From Methylobacter sp. (GTDB lineage: Bacteria > Pseudomonadota > Gammaproteobacteria > Methylococcales > Methylomonadaceae): DNA of 64,000 bases. Below, in pieces: positions 8,369 to 16,592 of this stretch. The notes under the pieces are model-generated. The model ran no database searches. It saw nothing but the letters and a program-made list of their open reading frames with translations, and was not told where the DNA came from. The translations under genes were made by a program, and so were the position numbers. Every line of letters begins with the position of its first letter. Within the stretch, counting starts at the first letter, position 1. The stretch lies in contig JAGXGY010000064.1 in NCBI GenBank assembly GCA_024636505.1, positions 1 to 64,000 on the forward strand, in the 5' to 3' direction.

Positions 8369-8653
8369 TTAGGACAGGCCGTAAAATTCCAGTTTTTTGC
8401 GTAAGGTGCTGCGGCTCAAACCCAAGGCTTTAGCCGCTTTGGTTTGGTTGAAGCCGGAGTGTTCCAGGGTCGCCTGCAATAAAGGTTTTTCGACTTCGCC
8501 GATAACCATCGCATGCAGACCTACCGGATCATGACCGTTCAGGTGCAAAAAATATTGCTCCACGGTCTGTTTAACATGGGCGGATAAAGGAATGGCGGCT
8601 GTTTTCTTGCTGTCTATGTTGATGATTTCGGCACTTTTTTGGGATGCGGTCAT
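8369..8653 (-). CDS. fis: Nucleoid-associated regulator Fis
   Basis: A 94-residue Fis protein, slightly shorter than the 98 of E. coli. The C-terminal helix-turn-helix NQTKAAKALGLSRSTLRKKL is close to invariant in the family. It bends DNA and regulates rRNA, supercoiling and many growth-phase genes. It starts 2 bases after the dusB stop, the conserved dusB-fis operon in which fis expression depends on dusB translation or transcript. The N-terminal beta-hairpin region is diverged, as is usual outside enterics. Confidence 0.95.
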   Translation of the reverse strand: MTASQKSAEIINIDSKKTAAIPLSAHVKQTVEQYFLHLNGHDPVGLHAMVIGEVEKPLLQATLEHSGFNQTKAAKALGLSRSTLRKKLEFYGLS

Positions 8654-8655
8654 AA

Positions 8656-9639
8656 TTATGCAGCGCTGTCGGTGGTTAAAAGAGTAAAGGCCGAATCAAT
8701 CAGCGCTATTTGTTGGGATGGACATTGTGCCCGGTTGATGTTGATTTTGGTATCCGGAGCTATGGACTCAAGATGGGCAAAGTACCAGGCGATATGTTTG
8801 CGAGCTATTTTAACACCGCTTGTGTTGCCGTAGAAACTATATAGTTTGTCCAAATGACTCATGAGTATGCTGTATATGTCAGTAACCGTTGGTTTTTCAA
8901 GATGTTTTCCGTGGTTGATGAAGTGACTTATTTGGCTGAATAGCCATGGATTTCCTTGGGCGGCGCGGCCTATCATAATGGCGTCGGCACCGGTGGACTG
9001 CAGTACAAATTGAGCCTGTTCGGGGCTATCAATATCGCCGTTGGCGATAACCGGAATGCTGATGGCCTGTTTTACCTGTTTAACGGTGTCGTGTTCGGCC
9101 CGGCCTTCAAATTTACAGGCACGGGTTCGGCCATGAATAGTCAACGCGGCAATGCCTGCATTTTCGGCTATTCGGGCTATTTGGGCCGCATTGCGGCTGT
9201 GTAAATCCCAACCGGTACGGATTTTTAAGGTGACCGGTATATCGACGGCATTAACCACGGCATCCAGTATGCGCTTTACTAGCGCTTCATCTCTCATTAG
9301 CGCCGAGCCTGCCGCAACTGAACACACTTTTTTGGCCGGACAACCCATATTAATATCGATAATCTGAGCGCCTCGCCGGGCATTAAGTGTTGCCGCTTCA
9401 GCCATAAGCTGAGGGTCGGTGCCTAGAATTTGTACCGAGCGTATGCCGGTTTCGCCATCATGATTAGCTTTTAACAGTGTTCTTTTGTGCTGACGTAAAG
9501 CCGGATTGGAGGCCACCATTTCAGATACGGCTAAGCCTGCGCCGAATTGCGTGCACAATTCCCTGAACGGACGGTCGCTGATACCGGCCATAGGCGCCAG
9601 AATCAGATTGTTTTTAAGTTGATAAGGACCGATGTGCAT
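8656..9639 (-). CDS. dusB: tRNA-dihydrouridine synthase B
   Basis: An FMN-dependent enzyme that reduces uridine to dihydrouridine in the tRNA D-loop. The 327-residue product from the ATG at 9639 begins MHIGPYQLKNNLILAPMAG, the normal DusB N-terminus. A longer TTG start at 9687 adds 16 unrelated residues and is less likely. Neither has a strong ribosome site. The catalytic-cysteine region is NMGCPAKKVC near residue 95. It is the first gene of dusB-fis and is separated from the Cys-rich gene upstream by 160 bases. Confidence 0.94.
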   Translation of the reverse strand: MHIGPYQLKNNLILAPMAGISDRPFRELCTQFGAGLAVSEMVASNPALRQHKRTLLKANHDGETGIRSVQILGTDPQLMAEAATLNARRGAQIIDINMGCPAKKVCSVAAGSALMRDEALVKRILDAVVNAVDIPVTLKIRTGWDLHSRNAAQIARIAENAGIAALTIHGRTRACKFEGRAEHDTVKQVKQAISIPVIANGDIDSPEQAQFVLQSTGADAIMIGRAAQGNPWLFSQISHFINHGKHLEKPTVTDIYSILMSHLDKLYSFYGNTSGVKIARKHIAWYFAHLESIAPDTKININRAQCPSQQIALIDSAFTLLTTDSAA

Positions 9640-9799
9640 GAGAGAGATAAAAGCCAAAAGGCGAAAAAACCGTAGCAACGCAGTCAATGCAAATTTTCGC
9701 TTGTTCCTACACAGCAGAGCGTGGGAACCCGTCCTGCTGAGTAGCGGTGAAAGGCAAAGGGCTAAGGGAGATTTTTTCGTCCTTCACCCTTCGTCTAAA

Positions 9800-10327
9800 T
9801 TACTTCTCTTCGACATCATTCCAAATTGGATTTCCCCGGTCTTCCGCTTCCAATTTAGTAATATCTTCAGAGTATAAATGCCAGAACGACTTATCGATGC
9901 TGGCATTGCTATAGCTTTCTTTTTTCTCGTGGGTGAACGGACACCACCAGTTTTCCACGATCTTGACCATATAGGCATGCCATTCGAATAAGGCAACGCT
10001 ATAAGGGCAGTACCAGGTGCAGTTCAGTATCCAAAACAGTTTTGACTGAGCCATACTGGCTGCGAAAGAACCTTCCATAGTGATCTGGTTTTTCAGGTTA
10101 TAACGGTGGCTGCTGCGGTCAGGAATGAAATCGGCCCAGGTTTTAAGGTTGGTAGCGCCTTCCATGCGTAAGTGATAGTAGGTCAGATAGGCGCTGGCAA
10201 TCACAAAAGGGAAGGTCAATAACGGCAGGTAGATCAGCACCATGCCGATGCCTCTTTGCCATACGGGGATTTTTTTATGGTTTTTGCCGATTTCAACGCG
10301 GCCGGAACAGGAATCGCAAGCTTTCAT
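9800..10327 (-). CDS. Unrecognised Cys/Trp-rich membrane protein
   Basis: A 175-residue protein of unknown function. It opens with a CxxC pair (KACDSCSG), then has one clear hydrophobic helix at about residues 27-50 (GIGMVLIYLPLLTFPFVIAS). A second, weaker hydrophobic part contains CTWYCPYSVALFEWHAYM, and WWCPFTHEKK lies near residue 130. The many Cys, His and Trp residues suggest metal or cofactor binding near a membrane, but this is inference. It begins 13 bases after a 66-residue Cys-rich gene, and both follow rlmI, so the three are likely one transcript. They interrupt the otherwise conserved prmA-dusB neighbourhood. Confidence 0.7.
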   Translation of the reverse strand: MKACDSCSGRVEIGKNHKKIPVWQRGIGMVLIYLPLLTFPFVIASAYLTYYHLRMEGATNLKTWADFIPDRSSHRYNLKNQITMEGSFAASMAQSKLFWILNCTWYCPYSVALFEWHAYMVKIVENWWCPFTHEKKESYSNASIDKSFWHLYSEDITKLEAEDRGNPIWNDVEEK

Positions 10328-10340
10328 TATTTTTATATCC

Positions 10341-10541
10341 TCATTTTTTCTTAGTTTTGGTTAGCAGGGGGGTTATGGTCGGTTTTACTTTATCGGCATT
10401 AAATAACTGATAAATGCTCAGGCAACCGGCGCAGCAGAATTTTTGCAGACCATCATCGGTGGTCAGGGAAAAACCGGTAATTTCTACCGGTTGCCCGCAA
10501 AGTAAGCAGGGTTCCTTGTCTTTTGCATTGCCTATATACAT
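10341..10541 (-). CDS. Small Cys-rich putative metal-binding protein
   Basis: A 66-residue protein with two cysteine pairs, CLLCGQPVEI near residue 13 and FCCAGCLSIYQLF near residue 35. This spacing resembles the metal-binding segment at the N-terminus of CcoI/FixI-type heavy-metal P-type ATPases (CxxCG...FCCxGC). Here it is a stand-alone protein without the ATPase. The tail is lysine-rich. It lies 10 bases after rlmI and 13 bases before the Cys-rich membrane protein gene. A copper- or zinc-handling role is plausible, particularly in a methanotroph, but not shown. Confidence 0.7.
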   Translation of the reverse strand: MYIGNAKDKEPCLLCGQPVEITGFSLTTDDGLQKFCCAGCLSIYQLFNADKVKPTITPLLTKTKKK

Positions 10542-10551
10542 GCCTGATATT

Positions 10552-11748
10552 TTACAAGCTTGACGAGACAGAACAAAAAAAAGTTTTCAGATATTCAGTC
10601 TCGGAAGCTGCCGGGTCGATTGGGTGGTCGGGGCCTTGGCCGCCGTCGGCAAAAAATACCAGATGACGGTCGATATGGCGTCCTGACGAGCGTAAAATTT
10701 CATGCAGATTTTCACGGCTCAGATGATAAGAGCAAGATGCCGAAACCAGTACGCCATTCTTGGCCAATACCTGTAAAGCCAGATGATTCAGGCGGCGATA
10801 GGCTTCGTAGCCTTGTTTGAAATCTTTTTTACGTTTAATTAACGCAGGTGGATCCAGTACAATAATATCATAGAGCTGGTTTTCCAAACGCGCTTGCTTA
10901 AGAAATTCAAACACATCGCTACGCATAAAATGCATCTTGTCCTGAACCTGGTTGAGCACTGCATTTTCTTCGGCTAATGCCAGGGCGCTTTCCGACGTAT
11001 CTACGCAGGTGACTTCGGAGGCTCCGGCTAACGCGGCAGGAATGCCCCATGCTCCAGTATAGGAAAATAGATCCAGTACCCGTTGGTCTTTGGCAATGCC
11101 GGCCAATTGGGCGCGGCTGCTGCGGTGATCGTAAAACCAGCCGGTTTTTTGTCCCCCCAGTATATCGATTTTAAAGCGAGCGCCATTTTCTTCAATAATC
11201 AGCGGTTCGGGGAGCTTGCCATAGGCTATTTCGGATTCCAGGCTTAAGCCTTCCTGTTGCCTTTGGCTGTTATCGTTTTTCAGGATAATAGCCTCGGGGT
11301 TCAGTAACTCAATCAGTGCAGTAAACAACGATTCTTTACGCAGTTCGATGCCGGCGGTGGTTATTTGCACCGATAATACCGAACCGAAACGGTCGATGAC
11401 CAGACCGGGCAAGCCGTCGCTTTCGCCGAATATCAGGCGATAGTAGGGTTTGTCGAACAGTTTTTCTCGTAGCGCCAGTGCGGTAGTCAGACGTTCTTTG
11501 AAAAAGTTGGCGCCGCATTTCAAGTTGGGTTTTCTGGATAAAAGCCTTGCGCATATCAGGGTTTGCGGGTTGATGTAGGCGGTGCCCATGACCTTGCCGT
11601 CATCGCTTTTTACCTGTACCAGATCGCCTGCGCTGAACTGTTCAAGCGGTGAGCGCTTGGTGTCGACTTCGTTGCTGAAAACCCATAGATGGCCTTTGCG
11701 CAGACGTTTGTCTTCGTTCTTTTTTAAATAAATTTCCGGATGTGCCAT
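10552..11748 (-). CDS. rlmI: 23S rRNA m5C methyltransferase RlmI-like
   Basis: RlmI methylates C1962 of 23S rRNA. The 398-residue product has an N-terminal PUA domain (LRKGHLWVFSNEVD near residue 16) and a RlmI-type central domain. The C-terminal methyltransferase carries LDLFSYTGAWGIPAALAGAS and the IVLDPPALIKRKKDF loop. Length equals the E. coli enzyme (396). Usual gammaproteobacterial order would place prmA next to dusB; here rlmI plus two small Cys-rich genes are inserted between them. The exact rRNA position is inferred from family membership. Confidence 0.88.
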   Translation of the reverse strand: MAHPEIYLKKNEDKRLRKGHLWVFSNEVDTKRSPLEQFSAGDLVQVKSDDGKVMGTAYINPQTLICARLLSRKPNLKCGANFFKERLTTALALREKLFDKPYYRLIFGESDGLPGLVIDRFGSVLSVQITTAGIELRKESLFTALIELLNPEAIILKNDNSQRQQEGLSLESEIAYGKLPEPLIIEENGARFKIDILGGQKTGWFYDHRSSRAQLAGIAKDQRVLDLFSYTGAWGIPAALAGASEVTCVDTSESALALAEENAVLNQVQDKMHFMRSDVFEFLKQARLENQLYDIIVLDPPALIKRKKDFKQGYEAYRRLNHLALQVLAKNGVLVSASCSYHLSRENLHEILRSSGRHIDRHLVFFADGGQGPDHPIDPAASETEYLKTFFCSVSSSL

Positions 11749-12108
11749 TGTCGTTAAATGAGTTAAAAAGTATAACCGCCGTCTTTTCAGTACGGCGATG
11801 TTCAGGCGGATATGCCTTAAATTGATACTGATGCGATACTTGAAAAATTCCCGAGAGAGATTATCCTATCAAGAATTTGATTCGCAGGAAAAAACAGGGT
11901 CCACGAAATATAGTAACTGCTTGGTTATCAACTGATAGAACGCGGATGACACGGATGAATATGATAAACGCGGATAACTCAAGAAGGAATCTTATTTTTA
12001 TCTTAAGTATCTGTGTCATCGGCGTTCTATTTTTTTAACGCTAAGTACCGCTATATTTGGTGTCCTTCGTTGACGATTCTTTTGGTAGGGTCCTTATCGG
12101 AAATTAGC
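11749..12108. other. Intergenic stretch between prmA and rlmI
   Basis: About 360 bases contain no convincing gene. Most of the right half is a dispersed repeat copy (11936-12029). The left part, up to about 11935, has no recognised motif. A promoter for rlmI and the Cys-rich genes should lie here but no clear consensus was found. Confidence 0.55.
11936..12029. repeat. Dispersed repeat, copy 1
   Basis: The sequence begins AGAACGCGGATGACACGGAT and ends CTGTGTCATCGGCGTTCT, so its ends are imperfect inverted repeats. A clearly related copy occurs at 29990-30079, sharing GAACGC.GATGAC, AT.AATATGAT.AACGC.GAT and the inverted tail GTCAT.GG/TGTTCT. The size (about 90 bp) and palindromic ends suggest a small non-coding mobile or REP-like element. 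Confidence 0.75.
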
Positions 12109-12987
12109 TTAGCGCTTGATGCCTTCAAGCCTGATCCAGTCCTCCTGTTGCACCGGTGCTTCGAATGTTATATATGGCCGATAAGCGTCCATGACCGATT
12201 CGGCTTGTTCGTGCAGGATGCCGGATAAAATCAAATAGCTGCCCGGAGTCACCAGAGTGGAAATCTGTTCCGCCATGTCGATTAAGGGTTTTGCCAATAT
12301 ATTAGCCAGCACAATGTCAGCCTGAAACGGAGCAAACTGTTCGGGCAGATAACAGCTGATTTTATCTTGTACCTTGTTCTTTAGTGCGTTGCTTTGCGTT
12401 GCGGTGATTGCTTGCGGATCAATATCCACCGCATGGGCTTCTTTAGCGCCTAACAGCGTAGCCGCAACAGCCAGTATGCCGGAGCCGCAGCCGTAATCAA
12501 TGACAATTTTTCCGGTCAAATCATGGCTGGCCAGCCATTCCAGACATAAAGCGGTGGTCGGATGGGTGCCGGTACCAAAGGCCAGGCCCGGATCAAGGGT
12601 CAGGCAAACCGTACCGTGCTCATATTGCTCCTGATCGGTTGGGCAAACCCAAAGTTTATCGGCAAACTTCATCGGCTTATAAAATTCCATCCAGGCGCGT
12701 TCCCATTCCTGGTCTTCTACAACTTCATAGCGCCAGGTGTGTAACTGTTCGGTCTTAAACCGGGCGTAAACCAGGGTTCTGATCAGCTCCGGTTCGGTAT
12801 CCAGTTCATACAGCGCAATAACTTCGGTATGGCTCCATATTTTGGTTTCGCCGATAGCCGGTTCGTAAACCGGTTCGTCTTCGGCGTCCATATAAGTAAC
12901 GGACACAGCGCCCAGGCTGTCGAAAAGATCGGCAAGCCGGGGTGCAAGGTGTTCATCGGTGGTAACGGAAATTTGGTGCCAAGTCAT
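12109..12987 (-). CDS. prmA: Ribosomal protein L11 methyltransferase
   Basis: PrmA trimethylates several amino groups of ribosomal protein L11. The 292-residue product has the family's N-terminal substrate domain (MTWHQISVTTDEHLAPRLAD). Its methyltransferase domain has LDPGLAFGTGTHPTT near residue 130, VIDYGCGSGILAVAA near residue 162 and the NILAKPL motif near residue 227. It follows accC on the minus strand, as in most gammaproteobacteria (accB-accC-prmA). The downstream gap of 360 bases separates it from rlmI. Confidence 0.96.
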   Translation of the reverse strand: MTWHQISVTTDEHLAPRLADLFDSLGAVSVTYMDAEDEPVYEPAIGETKIWSHTEVIALYELDTEPELIRTLVYARFKTEQLHTWRYEVVEDQEWERAWMEFYKPMKFADKLWVCPTDQEQYEHGTVCLTLDPGLAFGTGTHPTTALCLEWLASHDLTGKIVIDYGCGSGILAVAATLLGAKEAHAVDIDPQAITATQSNALKNKVQDKISCYLPEQFAPFQADIVLANILAKPLIDMAEQISTLVTPGSYLILSGILHEQAESVMDAYRPYITFEAPVQQEDWIRLEGIKR

Positions 12988-13103
12988 AGGAAAAAAGTGA
13001 TTGGTAACTATTGAGCGTGATCGTGTCTATACGCCTGTTCAGAACATGACAGAACCAAGGCTAAAGGCTAAAGAATGATTGCGCCTTTGTTCTTCGTTTC
13101 AAT

Positions 13104-14447
13104 CTAATAAATGCCCAGCTTTTTTTCCAGGTAATGGATATTTTGCCCGCCAGTTGCAAAGGCGCTGTCATTCATGATGTCGTGCTGTAACGGGATATTG
13201 GTTTTAATGCCGTCGATGATGATTTCACTTAATGCAGTGTTCATTCGGGCAATAGCGCTATTGCGATTTTCGCCGTGGGCAATCAGTTTGCCGATCATCG
13301 AATCATAATAAGGAGGGACTTTATAGCCGTTGTAGATATGCGTCTCGCAACGGATACCGGGGCCTCCGGGCATATGGAACTGGTCTATGGTGCCGGGGCA
13401 GGGCATGAAGGTTCTGGGATCTTCGGCATTTAGTCGGCATTCGATGGCATGACCCTGAATTCTGACTTGATCCTGAGTAATAGACAAGCGTTCGCCTGCG
13501 GCAATACGCAGTTGCTCCTTGACGATGTCAAAGCCGGTTACCATTTCGGTGACCGGATGCTCAACCTGTACGCGGGTGTTCATTTCAATAAAATAAAACT
13601 CGCCTTTTTCATACAAAAATTCAAAGGTGCCGGCACCCAGATAGCCGATGTCGACACAGGCTTTGGCGCAACGTTCGCCGATAAATTTGCGTTGTTCTTC
13701 AGTAATGCCCGGTGCCGGGGCTTCTTCGACCACTTTTTGATGGCGGCGCTGCATGGAGCAGTCGCGTTCGCCTAAATGGATCGCATTGCCGTGCGAGTCG
13801 GCCATGACTTGAAACTCGATGTGTCTTGGATCTTCCAGGAATTTTTCCATGTACACCGTGGAGTTGCCGAATGCCGTACCCGCTTCGGCTTTGGTCATTG
13901 CGATGGCGTTTAATAAGGCCGCTTCAGTATGCACTGTACGCATGCCCCGTCCGCCGCCGCCGCCGGCGGCCTTGATGATAACCGGATAACCGATTTCCTG
14001 AGCCAGCTTCAGGTTTTTTTTGTTGTCATCCGACAAGGGGTCATTGTTGCCGGGTACGCAGGGTATTCCGGCTGCCAGCATGGCGCGTTTAGCGGAAATT
14101 TTATCACCCATCATGCGGATAGTTTCCGCATTCGGGCCGATAAAAACAAAGCCGCTTTGTTTGACCTTTTCAGAAAAGTCGGCATTTTCAGATAAGAAAC
14201 CGTAGCCCGGATGAATAGCTTCCGCATCAGTGACTTCGGCGGCGCTGATAATAGCCGGGATATTCAAATAGCTGTCTGCAGATGCGGCAGGGCCTATGCA
14301 AACGGATTCGTCGGCTAGGCGCACGTGTTTTAGATCACGATCTGCCTCGGAATGCACGGCGACAACCTTGATGCCTAGCTCCCGGCAGGCGCGTAAAATG
14401 CGCAGTGCGATTTCGCCTCGATTGGCGATAACAATTTTATCGAACAT
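13104..14447 (-). CDS. accC: Biotin carboxylase subunit of acetyl-CoA carboxylase
   Basis: AccC carboxylates the biotin carried on AccB using ATP and bicarbonate, the first half of malonyl-CoA formation. From the ATG at 14447 the protein has 447 residues and opens with [20 protein letters not shown], the universal start. An upstream in-frame ATG would add 24 non-conserved residues. The ATP-grasp glycine loop [11 protein letters not shown] near residue 163 and the [14 protein letters not shown] active-site motif near residue 288 are intact. It starts 19 bases after accB. Confidence 0.97.
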   Translation of the reverse strand: MFDKIVIANRGEIALRILRACRELGIKVVAVHSEADRDLKHVRLADESVCIGPAASADSYLNIPAIISAAEVTDAEAIHPGYGFLSENADFSEKVKQSGFVFIGPNAETIRMMGDKISAKRAMLAAGIPCVPGNNDPLSDDNKKNLKLAQEIGYPVIIKAAGGGGGRGMRTVHTEAALLNAIAMTKAEAGTAFGNSTVYMEKFLEDPRHIEFQVMADSHGNAIHLGERDCSMQRRHQKVVEEAPAPGITEEQRKFIGERCAKACVDIGYLGAGTFEFLYEKGEFYFIEMNTRVQVEHPVTEMVTGFDIVKEQLRIAAGERLSITQDQVRIQGHAIECRLNAEDPRTFMPCPGTIDQFHMPGGPGIRCETHIYNGYKVPPYYDSMIGKLIAHGENRNSAIARMNTALSEIIIDGIKTNIPLQHDIMNDSAFATGGQNIHYLEKKLGIY

Positions 14448-14466
14448 GAGTTTTGGGTCCCTGGTG

Positions 14467-14910
14467 TTATTCAATGATGAATAATGGCTGGCCATATTCG
14501 ACAGGTTCGGCATTTTCAACCAAGACTTTAGTGATAGTGCCGGTTTTATCGGACTCGATCTGATTAAGGATTTTCATCGCCTCAATGATGCACAAGGTGT
14601 CGCCGACCTGCACGGATTGACCGACTTCGGCAAAAACCTTGGTGCCCGGTGAAGCCGCACGGTAAAAGGTGCCGACCATCGGCGATTTAACCGCATGCCC
14701 GATGATTTTTTCGTCTGCCAATGGAGCGGTTGCTGCCGAAATGGCTATTGCAGGTGCAGCGGCAACAGGCGCCGACGCATAGGAGACAGTCGCAGGTGCC
14801 GCAGAATAACGGCTGATACGTATAGACTCTTCACCCTCTTTAATTTCCAGTTCGGCAATGTCGGATTCTTCGATAATCTCGATGAGTTTTTTTATTTTTC
14901 TAATATCCAT
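14467..14910 (-). CDS. accB: Biotin carboxyl carrier protein of acetyl-CoA carboxylase
   Basis: A 147-residue BCCP. The N-terminal helix ([20 protein letters not shown]) is followed by an Ala/Pro-rich flexible linker around residues 37-65. The lipoyl-like biotinyl domain then carries EAMKILNQI, whose lysine receives biotin. The motif reads AMKI instead of the more common AMKM. It sits between aroQ (3-base spacing) and accC, the conserved aroQ-accB-accC order. Confidence 0.97.
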   Translation of the reverse strand: MDIRKIKKLIEIIEESDIAELEIKEGEESIRISRYSAAPATVSYASAPVAAAPAIAISAATAPLADEKIIGHAVKSPMVGTFYRAASPGTKVFAEVGQSVQVGDTLCIIEAMKILNQIESDKTGTITKVLVENAEPVEYGQPLFIIE

Positions 14911-14913
14911 AGT

Positions 14914-15360
14914 TTAGTGTCTCTCGGCTAATATCTGATGAGCGGCCAGTAAGGCCAATTCGTACCCTGTTGCGCCTAATCCGCAGATAACGCCTTTGGC
15001 AATATCCGAGAAATAGGAATGTTTTCTAAAAGGTTCACGTGCGTGGACGTTTGATAAATGAACTTCAATAAAGGGGATCTTGGTTGCCAGCAGCGCGTCG
15101 CGAATAGCGATGCTGGTATGGGTAAAAGCTGCCGGATTGATAATGATAAAATCAACCTGGGCATGATAGGCGTGATGTATCCATTCTACAATATCGTGTT
15201 CCGCATTATTTTGATGAAAATTCAGCTGATGCCCCAGTTCGACAGCCTTTTGTTGCAGATTTTGCTTAATGTCGGCGAGCGTGTGATTGCCGTAAAGACC
15301 GGGTTCGCGAATGCCTAGCAGGTTTAAATTCGGCCCATTTAGAACGGTAATAATCGCCAT
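14914..15360 (-). CDS. aroQ: Type II 3-dehydroquinate dehydratase
   Basis: AroQ dehydrates 3-dehydroquinate to 3-dehydroshikimate in the shikimate pathway. The 148-residue product has the signature [19 protein letters not shown] at the N-terminus, the N-P-A-A/G-FTHTS segment near residue 75 and [18 protein letters not shown] near residue 97 with the catalytic histidine. The ATG at 15360 is preferred to a TTG one codon upstream. It heads the aroQ-accB-accC-prmA group. Confidence 0.97.
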   Translation of the reverse strand: MAIITVLNGPNLNLLGIREPGLYGNHTLADIKQNLQQKAVELGHQLNFHQNNAEHDIVEWIHHAYHAQVDFIIINPAAFTHTSIAIRDALLATKIPFIEVHLSNVHAREPFRKHSYFSDIAKGVICGLGATGYELALLAAHQILAERH

Positions 15361-15549
15361 CAATCTGCAAGTCGGTTGGTGTTAAAAAGGATAATTAGCC
15401 GCTGATTTTGCCCAATTTGTAGGGTTTTGTCCAGATATTCTAGTTTTTAGCGACACAATTCAAACTGTTTGGGTTTGTTGTCCACAAAACTGCTGATTTT
15501 AAGGGTTATTTGGGGGTAAATCCGCTTGGGCAGTCTACTGATTTATGCG

Positions 15550-15578
15550 TTGACATGATCTTTTTGCCAGCGTATAAA
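15550..15578 (+). promoter_or_regulatory. Near-consensus sigma-70 promoter for the secreted 115-residue protein
   Basis: TTGACA at 15550-15555 is followed after exactly 17 bases by TATAAA at 15573-15578. Transcription would start near 15585, about 40 bases before the ATG at 15624. It is one of the best promoter matches in the window and suggests strong constitutive expression of the downstream gene. Confidence 0.7.
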
Positions 15579-15623
15579 ATCGGCACCGCGCCACTTCGAT
15601 GCGGCTTAACCCAAGAGAAAAAC

Positions 15624-15971
15624 ATGAAAGCTTTCCATTTCGTCGGCACATCGGTTATCACCGTATCATTGTTCGTGGGAATGATTTCTGTTCATCATGC
15701 GATAGCAGCTGAATCAGAGTATTCGTTTGGTGTGCGTAATAACACCCGGGTCAAGCTTACCAAACTGTTGGTATCTGAGGATGGCAAGGATTGGGGGTAT
15801 TTCGATATTGGTTCAGGCATTGCAGCAGGCAGCGATGTGACGCTGACCTGGGATTCCAGTACCGATGACGAAGGCTGCGATCAGTATGTTAAAGCCGTCT
15901 ATGCCGACGGCTCGGAATCCGAGGAAGCTAGGTTTAATTTTTGCGAAGCCGATTTGGAATTGGAGTTTTAA
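15624..15971 (+). CDS. Secreted protein of unknown function
   Basis: A 115-residue protein with a clear Sec signal peptide (residues 1 to about 27, hydrophobic VITVSLFVGMISVHHAIAAES). The mature part is acidic and resembles small beta-sandwich periplasmic domains that read xxNNTxxxxxxLxVSxxGxDWG, then an acidic centre with two cysteines (EGCDQY and FNFCEA) able to form a disulfide. The ATG at 15624 is preceded by AAGAGA and lies 40 bases downstream of a strong promoter. It is inserted on the opposite strand between aroQ and tlpA, which are neighbours in related genomes. Function unknown. Confidence 0.75.
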   Translation: MKAFHFVGTSVITVSLFVGMISVHHAIAAESEYSFGVRNNTRVKLTKLLVSEDGKDWGYFDIGSGIAAGSDVTLTWDSSTDDEGCDQYVKAVYADGSESEEARFNFCEADLELEF

Positions 15972-16011
15972 GGATATTCTTCGCGGACGGCTAAACCTTG
16001 AACCGTTGCTG

Positions 16012-16527
16012 TCAGTTCAGCAACGGCGTAATAATTTCCTTTAGTTGCTCTCTGGAAAGCTCCCCCGGATGTCGATGGATGATTTTTCCCTGTCGGTCGA
16101 CAATCAGGGTATAGGGAACTGCGCCGACACTGTTGCCCAGTTGCTGAGTCAGGGCGATGCCGTTGTCACCGCCTAATAAAATCGGGTAATTGATGTTGTT
16201 GGCGCTGAGGAACTTGGCGACCGGTTCCTTATTCTCCAAGGCAATGCCGATAAACTGTACGCCTTGGGCTTTATATTGTTCCTGCAAGGCGATAAAGTCA
16301 GGGATTTCCTTGAGGCACGGCGGACACCAGCTTGCCCAAAAGTTGATGACCAAAATCTTGCCTGGCCATTCGGAAATATTGTGCTGACGACCGGACAAAT
16401 CCGGCAGGTTGAATGCGGGTAAATCGCTAATGCCGGTTTTTCCGGCCAACGGGAAAAAATGCCGGACGCTGATGCCTAAACCCAAGGCGATCAGCGCGGC
16501 AATAATAATCAGGCCGGTTTGTTTCAT
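16012..16527 (-). CDS. TlpA/ResA-type membrane-anchored thioredoxin
   Basis: A 171-residue thiol-disulfide oxidoreductase. An N-terminal membrane anchor (TGLIIIAALIALGLGISV) is followed by a periplasmic AhpC/TSA-like thioredoxin fold. The redox motif is WASWCPPCLKEIP near residue 68, with the cis-proline loop VGAVPYTLIVD near residue 138. The start at MKQTG (16527) is chosen over an upstream frame start because the preceding codons run through a palindrome and overlap dsbD. It follows dsbD, which would keep it reduced, so it likely acts in cytochrome c or disulfide reduction. Confidence 0.88.
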   Translation of the reverse strand: MKQTGLIIIAALIALGLGISVRHFFPLAGKTGISDLPAFNLPDLSGRQHNISEWPGKILVINFWASWCPPCLKEIPDFIALQEQYKAQGVQFIGIALENKEPVAKFLSANNINYPILLGGDNGIALTQQLGNSVGAVPYTLIVDRQGKIIHRHPGELSREQLKEIITPLLN

Positions 16528-16569
16528 CACGGGCTGTCCCTGCCCGTGCCTCTTCGGGCGCTGTGCGTG

Positions 16570-16592
16570 CCAATCCGCTCCTGGCGGATTGG
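16570..16592. repeat. Hairpin just after the dsbD stop
   Basis: CCAATCCGC and GCGGATTGG are exact inverted arms around a 5-base loop, directly abutting the dsbD stop codon on the minus strand. It has no T-run on that strand, so it is more likely an mRNA-stabilising or REP-like hairpin than a terminator. Confidence 0.6.

Noticed and set aside
16003-16026. Hairpin CCGTTGCTG/CAGCAACGG as a terminator of the secreted-protein gene
   Set aside because: It overlaps the tlpA stop region and is not followed by a T-run on the plus strand.
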